A stretch of 9,976 nucleotides of DNA from Bacteroidota bacterium. GTDB taxonomy: Bacteria > Bacteroidota > Bacteroidia > Bacteroidales > GCA-2748055. Shown piece after piece: positions 6,799 through 9,976 of the stretch (within the stretch, counting starts at the first letter, position 1; each line of letters begins with the position of its first letter). Location: assembly GCA_030642565.1 (NCBI GenBank), contig DAOWNM010000076.1, positions 1 to 9,976 of the forward strand. Reading direction: 5' to 3'. The notes below the pieces were generated by a model. That model saw only the letters and a list, made by a program, of their open reading frames with translations, was not told where the DNA came from and made no database searches. Position numbers and translations under genes: made by a program.

Positions 6799-7716
6799 AT
6801 GGACACATTTGAGCTGAACCGTCGCCGGTTTCTGGGCGCCCTTACACTGGGAACCGCCCACCTGATGTTTCACAATCCGCTCTATGGGGCCACAGGGAGG
6901 TTTACTTCTGTCGATCCCTTGCAGCGTGTGGTACTGGGAAAAACGGGAATTAGGCCCACTTTGCTCGGCATGGGTACCGGGATCAGTGGTGGAAACCGCA
7001 GCTCTTTTTTAGTCAGGCAGGACAAAGCCAAAAGCATCGCTACGCTTAGGCATGCTTACGATCATGGAATCAGGATGTTCGATAATGCCGACACCTATGG
7101 CACTCACGGACTGGTGGCTGAGGCGCTAAAAGGGATGAACCGGGAGGAGATCGTACTTACCTCCAAGATATGGACCCGGGAAGGGGGTATTCCGGAGCCA
7201 GAGCGCCCGGATGCAAATATTGTGGTGGATCGTTTTCGTAAGGAGTTGAACACCGACTATATCGATATGGTTCAGCTACACTGTATGGTCGATGCAGGGT
7301 GGACAGATCATGAGCGGAGACAGATGGATATACTGGAAGATCTGAAGGTTAAAGGGGTCATCAGAGCCCATGGGATCTCTGTACACTCACTGGAGGCGAT
7401 GATTGCCGGTGTGAACGATCCATGGGTGGATGTACTTCATGCCCGGATCAATCCATTCGGAATTGCCATGGACCGGCACGATCCTGCCGAGGTGGTTGAG
7501 GTGATCCACCAGATGCACAGTTCAGGCAGGGGGGTGATTGGTATGAAGCTGGTTGGAAATGGGAAACTTCGCAACGAAAGCGAAAAAATCGATCAGGCAC
7601 TCAGGTTTGTTCTGGGGCTGGGCAGCGTGGATATGATGATCGTAGGTTTTGAGTCGGAGGCACAAATCGACAACTACCTCGACCGGATGGAGAGGACACT
7701 GAAGGAGCTCACTTGA
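6799..7716 (+). CDS. Tat-exported aldo/keto reductase
   Basis: NAD(P)H-dependent carbonyl reductase fold; 305 residues from ATG 6799 with no Shine-Dalgarno, as is common in this phylum. The N-terminus LNRRRFLGALTLGTAHL is a twin-arginine signal, so the protein should fold with its cofactor and be exported to the periplasm. The barrel starts near residue 44 (VVLGKTGIRPTLLGMG). The catalytic tetrad is complete: Asp95 and Tyr100 in DNADTYG, Lys123 in LTSKIW, His161 in DMVQLHCMVD. The C-terminal part (GVIGMKLVGNGKL, VDMMIVGFES) matches the cofactor-side end of the barrel. It overlaps the next gene by 4 bases and is probably its operon partner. Substrate unknown; a keto-sugar role next to the DUF1080 gene is only a guess. 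Confidence 0.9.
   Translation: MDTFELNRRRFLGALTLGTAHLMFHNPLYGATGRFTSVDPLQRVVLGKTGIRPTLLGMGTGISGGNRSSFLVRQDKAKSIATLRHAYDHGIRMFDNADTYGTHGLVAEALKGMNREEIVLTSKIWTREGGIPEPERPDANIVVDRFRKELNTDYIDMVQLHCMVDAGWTDHERRQMDILEDLKVKGVIRAHGISVHSLEAMIAGVNDPWVDVLHARINPFGIAMDRHDPAEVVEVIHQMHSSGRGVIGMKLVGNGKLRNESEKIDQALRFVLGLGSVDMMIVGFESEAQIDNYLDRMERTLKELT
7702..7715 (+). promoter_or_regulatory. Shine-Dalgarno that supports the TTG start at 7713
   Basis: AAGGAG at 7702-7707 lies 5 bases before TTG at 7713, inside the end of the reductase gene. The TTG overlaps the reductase stop as TTGA. No ATG precedes the signal peptide, so this TTG (or GTG at 7731, which has no such site) must start the downstream gene. The arrangement points to translational coupling. 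Confidence 0.6.
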
Positions 7717-8708
7717 ACAATAAGCAGCCTGTGAAAAGAAGTATCATCCATATTGTCCTGCTCTCGCTTTGCGTCATTCCCGGAGTAGCCCAAACCCCCC
7801 GCTTTTACCTGGGGTTTGACCAGATCCTCGATAACCGGGAGTATTTTACCAATTACGGGTATCCCCAGACCATATTCGGAGCCAGGATCAATACAGGCGC
7901 CTCTTTCTCGTTCGATTCGGTGCACCAGATCCATGTAGGTATCAACTACATGTATGAATATGGAGGGGAACTCCTGGGAGTGACCCCGCAGATCGATCTT
8001 TACTACAGCTACCGATCGGACCGGCTCGATTTTTTTGTGGGTTCGTTCCCCCGGAGGGAGTTGATGGACTATCCCTTACTCCAGCTTACCGATTCGCTCG
8101 ACTATTATCGTCCCAATATGGAGGGAGCCTCGGTTCGTTACAGCTGGGGTTGGGGTACTGTGCATGGCTGGGTGGATTGGACTGGCAGGGAGACCGAGGA
8201 GATCAGGGAGTCGATCCTGGCCGGTTTTGATGCCACCCTCAAAGCCGGAATATTTTATTTTAACACCATGGCCACCCGTTTCCACCTGGCACGCACCACC
8301 GCAGCGGATGACAGCAACCAGATCAGGGACGATGGTTCACTGGTGGTGATGGCGGGAGGGGACCTGTCGGAACGGGTGGGACTTGACCGGCTCGATCTTT
8401 CAAGTGGATGGGTCTCCACCTACCTGCGTGTCCGGCCGGCCGGGTATAATTGGAACCATGGCTGGCTTACTCAGTTGGATCTGCGAAAAAGTATTTTTGG
8501 GTTCAGGGGATCGTGGTATATGGGCGGTCCATCGCCACTGTTGTATGGTGACCGGCTCTATAGTCACGGCGACTATGGAAGGCTCGATTTTTATATCGAT
8601 CCCTTTCGCAATCCACGCATCACCTCGAAAATTGGATGGAGCCTTCATTTCCTTCCGGGAGAGGGAATTTTGCATTCCCAACAGATCCTGATCCATATCA
8701 ACCTTTAG
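7713..8708 (+). CDS. probable outer-membrane beta-barrel protein of unknown function
   Basis: The protein has 331 residues from the TTG at 7713. A signal peptide is clear: basic VKRS, hydrophobic IIHIVLLSLCVIPG, then cleavage near GVAQ. The rest is rich in aromatic residues and shows alternating polar/apolar strands, such as VHQIHVGINYMYEYGGELLG, TPQIDLYYSYRSDRLDFFVG and GWLTQLDLRKSIFGFRGSWY, as expected for an outer-membrane barrel. It ends HINL rather than with the usual aromatic residue. Recognisable blocks are FVGSFPRREL (108-117), YYRPNMEG (131-138) and WVDWTGRETEEIRES; similar blocks occur, as far as I recall, in uncharacterised Bacteroidota proteins. Translationally coupled to the Tat reductase, suggesting a shared envelope function. 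No enzymatic motif was recognised. Confidence 0.8.
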   Translation: MNNKQPVKRSIIHIVLLSLCVIPGVAQTPRFYLGFDQILDNREYFTNYGYPQTIFGARINTGASFSFDSVHQIHVGINYMYEYGGELLGVTPQIDLYYSYRSDRLDFFVGSFPRRELMDYPLLQLTDSLDYYRPNMEGASVRYSWGWGTVHGWVDWTGRETEEIRESILAGFDATLKAGIFYFNTMATRFHLARTTAADDSNQIRDDGSLVVMAGGDLSERVGLDRLDLSSGWVSTYLRVRPAGYNWNHGWLTQLDLRKSIFGFRGSWYMGGPSPLLYGDRLYSHGDYGRLDFYIDPFRNPRITSKIGWSLHFLPGEGILHSQQILIHINL

Positions 8709-8740
8709 AGGTGCCTTTTAGTGAATTCCAATCTGCTTAT

Positions 8741-8765
8741 AAAAAAACGATTTCGAAGTATTCGT
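8741..8765 (-). terminator. weak candidate terminator after the hydrolase gene
   Basis: On the minus strand ACGA(A)T (8765-8760) can pair with ATCGT (8751-8747), a 5-bp stem with one bulge around an ACTTCGAA loop, directly followed by seven T (8747-8741). It is 25 bases past the hydrolase stop. The T-tract is good, but the stem is weak. Confidence 0.35.
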
Positions 8766-8789
8766 AAAACCATTTCATAATTAGGATTC

Positions 8790-9608
8790 TCAAATAACCT
8801 CCTCTATGTAGCTGGCTATTCGTTTCGCCAGCTTTTTGGATTTCCAGTACCCAAAATGTGAAAGCAGATTCCAGAAGGTCAGAATACCCCCTGTATTTAT
8901 CTGAATGTCGGTTACATTAGCGTTAGCATAATTGGAGTTGAGTGGTTTAATGGGATAACCCATTGAATCATTTTTGTCGTAGTAGTTCTCCCAAATAGCT
9001 TTTGGTAATAAATCCGGTTCCAGGTTGGGTGATGGGAAAGTGATGGGCACAAGGGAATCGATAGCATGAGAAGCTGCAAAAATAGGTAGGTTGCTCCCAA
9101 ATGTAAACAGGCCAATTAGTGTTTCAAGCCTTTCAAATGGTGAATTGCCCATTGGATCAGACCCTGCAGCTTGTTGCCTGTCCCAGATATAGTTATTTAT
9201 GATTTCAGTCCCCATGGATGATGCCAGGATGATTAGGGGAGCGTTAGCAACGAGCAAATCCTTTAAGGACAATATACTTTTATGAACCAATTTGTGGGTT
9301 TCTTCATACCCATAACTGGGTAGATTTGGCTTTCCGCCATAGTTGATCAAATCGCCGATGTTAGAAATAATCAATTTGCGTGTAAAAACTGACTTTAGCT
9401 TGATATTCGCAGCTTGCATTCTTTCCAGAACGCTCTTCTGCTGCACCTGCAAAGGTTCATACCAATCAATAATTTCAAACTGGATGCTTCCGGAATTAAC
9501 ACCTCTTCGGGTAAGCTCCTTTTCTAATCTTTTCAAAAATCTATCCTGCCGGTCAAAGCCTGATTCACCGGAACCACGAATAATAAGGATACCCAACTTC
9601 TTGCTCAT
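8790..9608 (-). CDS. alpha/beta-hydrolase-like protein
   Basis: The protein has 272 residues from ATG 9608 (MSKKLGILIIRGSGESG). An in-frame TTG at 9665 would add 19 residues, but that TTG fits better as the -33 promoter element. The protein opens with a beta strand and glycine turn, LGILIIRGSGESG. The probable nucleophile elbow is LIILASSMGTEI, with Ser131 in A-S-S-M-G, a variant of GxSxG with Ala at the first position. FTFGSNLPIFAAS after it resembles the TFGSPLP strand of lipase-like hydrolases, and His251 in LLSHFGYW is a plausible triad histidine. No signal peptide, so cytoplasmic. The sampled line at 9241 has 22 G+C in 60, lower than the 6799-8708 genes. No operon partner. The fold is likely; the substrate and activity are unknown. 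Confidence 0.75.
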   Translation of the reverse strand: MSKKLGILIIRGSGESGFDRQDRFLKRLEKELTRRGVNSGSIQFEIIDWYEPLQVQQKSVLERMQAANIKLKSVFTRKLIISNIGDLINYGGKPNLPSYGYEETHKLVHKSILSLKDLLVANAPLIILASSMGTEIINNYIWDRQQAAGSDPMGNSPFERLETLIGLFTFGSNLPIFAASHAIDSLVPITFPSPNLEPDLLPKAIWENYYDKNDSMGYPIKPLNSNYANANVTDIQINTGGILTFWNLLSHFGYWKSKKLAKRIASYIEEVI

Positions 9609-9635
9609 CTTATGGTTGCCTGTTTGGTAATTGTA

Positions 9636-9665
9636 CAAATTAGTCAAACACAGTGACATATTCAA
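9636..9665 (-). promoter_or_regulatory. candidate promoter of the hydrolase gene
   Basis: On the minus strand TTG (9665-9663) is followed after 20 bases by TAATTTG (9642-9636), which is TAnnTTTG with one base missing. It would place transcription start about 20 bases before the ATG at 9608 and argues against translation starting at the TTG. Confidence 0.35.
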
Positions 9666-9750
9666 GGAATATCATCACAAGGGTATTTTATCTCTCCAAA
9701 AGCAAAATAAAAAAACTCACCCCTGAAACCTTCTATAATAAGAAGTAAGA

Positions 9751-9781
9751 TTGGGCAAACAATTTAACCAGTATAATTTTG
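9751..9781 (+). promoter_or_regulatory. promoter-like site TTG-N20-TAATTTTG
   Basis: TTG (9751-9753), a 20-base spacer and TAATTTTG (9774-9781) match the Bacteroidota TAnnTTTG promoter exactly at the -7 box. No intact gene follows within the window, only the coding remnant, so it may be a relic, serve an RNA or a gene beyond the edge, or be chance in AT-rich DNA. Confidence 0.35.
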
Positions 9782-9942
9782 TTATGATGAGTTCTGGTCA
9801 ATAGAGCCTGATTTCGAGGCTGAATCATATCTATTTTTTTCGACTTACTGAAAGAGCAAAGGTCTATAACAATATTGATGGAGGATATGGCGTGTTTGGA
9901 AGCATGAATGGGATCGGGAGGTTTAAATATGAACCGGATTAA
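9777..9942 (+). pseudogene. frameshifted C-terminal remnant, DUF4249-like
   Basis: Bases 9777-9839 read FCYDEFWSIEPDFEAESYLFF in one frame, and bases 9841-9942 continue in the next frame as RLTERAKVYNNIDGG, then YGVFGSMNGIGRFKYEPD and TAA. The switch falls at a run of seven T (9834-9840); six T would join the two frames without a break. The VYNNIDGGYGVFGS block resembles the 'ysNI.nGlGiFga' end of DUF4249 lipoproteins, which usually accompany TonB-dependent receptors; this match is from memory. There is no start codon, and stops precede it (TAA at 9774 in the same frame). It looks like a decayed gene tail, or a true gene broken by a homopolymer sequencing error. Confidence 0.45.
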
Positions 9943-9976
9943 TCGTATGGGAAAGACTTTAGGTTTTTTTCGATGA

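Larger units (their letters stand above)
9609..9976. other. 368-base stretch without an intact gene
   Basis: It holds the hydrolase promoter candidate, a plus-strand promoter-like site and a frameshifted coding remnant, listed separately. Bases about 9666-9750 are AT-rich, with stops in the plus frames, and show nothing recognisable. The final bases (9947-9976) give only a 9-codon frame, MGKTLGFFR then TGA. Confidence 0.6.

Noticed and set aside
9609..9665. TTG start at 9665 for the hydrolase
   Set aside because: The added residues show no domain feature, and the TTG with TAATTTG 20 bases later looks like promoter sequence; ATG 9608 begins directly at the fold.

Overview
The window looks like a piece of chromosome (probably metagenomic) from a Bacteroidota member, plausibly a marine or gut-type polysaccharide degrader of the Marinilabiliales/Prolixibacteraceae kind. 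The evidence is a GH29 alpha-L-fucosidase, a DUF1080 lipoprotein, an AAA_14/DUF4143 ATPase, promoters of the TTTG-N20-TAnnTTTG type, and starts that mostly lack Shine-Dalgarno sequences. The lineage below phylum is a guess. No rRNA, tRNA, CRISPR array, IS element or phage gene was seen.

Layout. 1-990 (+) is the C-terminal part of a GH29 alpha-L-fucosidase cut by the left edge. 1022-3886 (-) is a two-gene operon, tldD then tldE, encoding a TldD/TldE metalloprotease pair; its probable intrinsic terminator lies inside the 3' end of the fucosidase gene. 4028-5461 (+), divergent from tldD, encodes a lipoprotein that joins a DUF1080 domain to a PHP/amidohydrolase-like metal-site domain. 5511-6644 (-) encodes an AAA_14/DUF4143 ATPase. 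6799-8708 (+) is a tightly coupled pair: a Tat-exported aldo/keto reductase and a probable outer-membrane beta-barrel protein that starts at TTG inside the reductase stop. 8790-9608 (-) encodes an alpha/beta-hydrolase-like protein. The last 368 bases have no intact gene, only a candidate promoter and a frameshifted remnant resembling the C-terminal end of a DUF4249-type surface protein.

How the parts fit. Four of the products appear to be exported: the DUF1080 lipoprotein, Tat-TldD, the Tat reductase and the outer-membrane protein (the truncated fucosidase probably is too, but its N-terminus is missing). This suggests an envelope-oriented glycan or peptide processing neighbourhood, without the SusC/SusD pair that would define a polysaccharide utilisation locus here. 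The ATPase and the hydrolase are visibly more AT-rich than their neighbours (sampled 60-base lines carry 22-23 G+C against 29-37) and look like later additions. I did not find a clearly new multi-gene system. The most interesting leads are the DUF1080-PHP fusion with a changed metal motif, the export mismatch between TldD and TldE, and the Tat-reductase/outer-membrane-protein gene pair.
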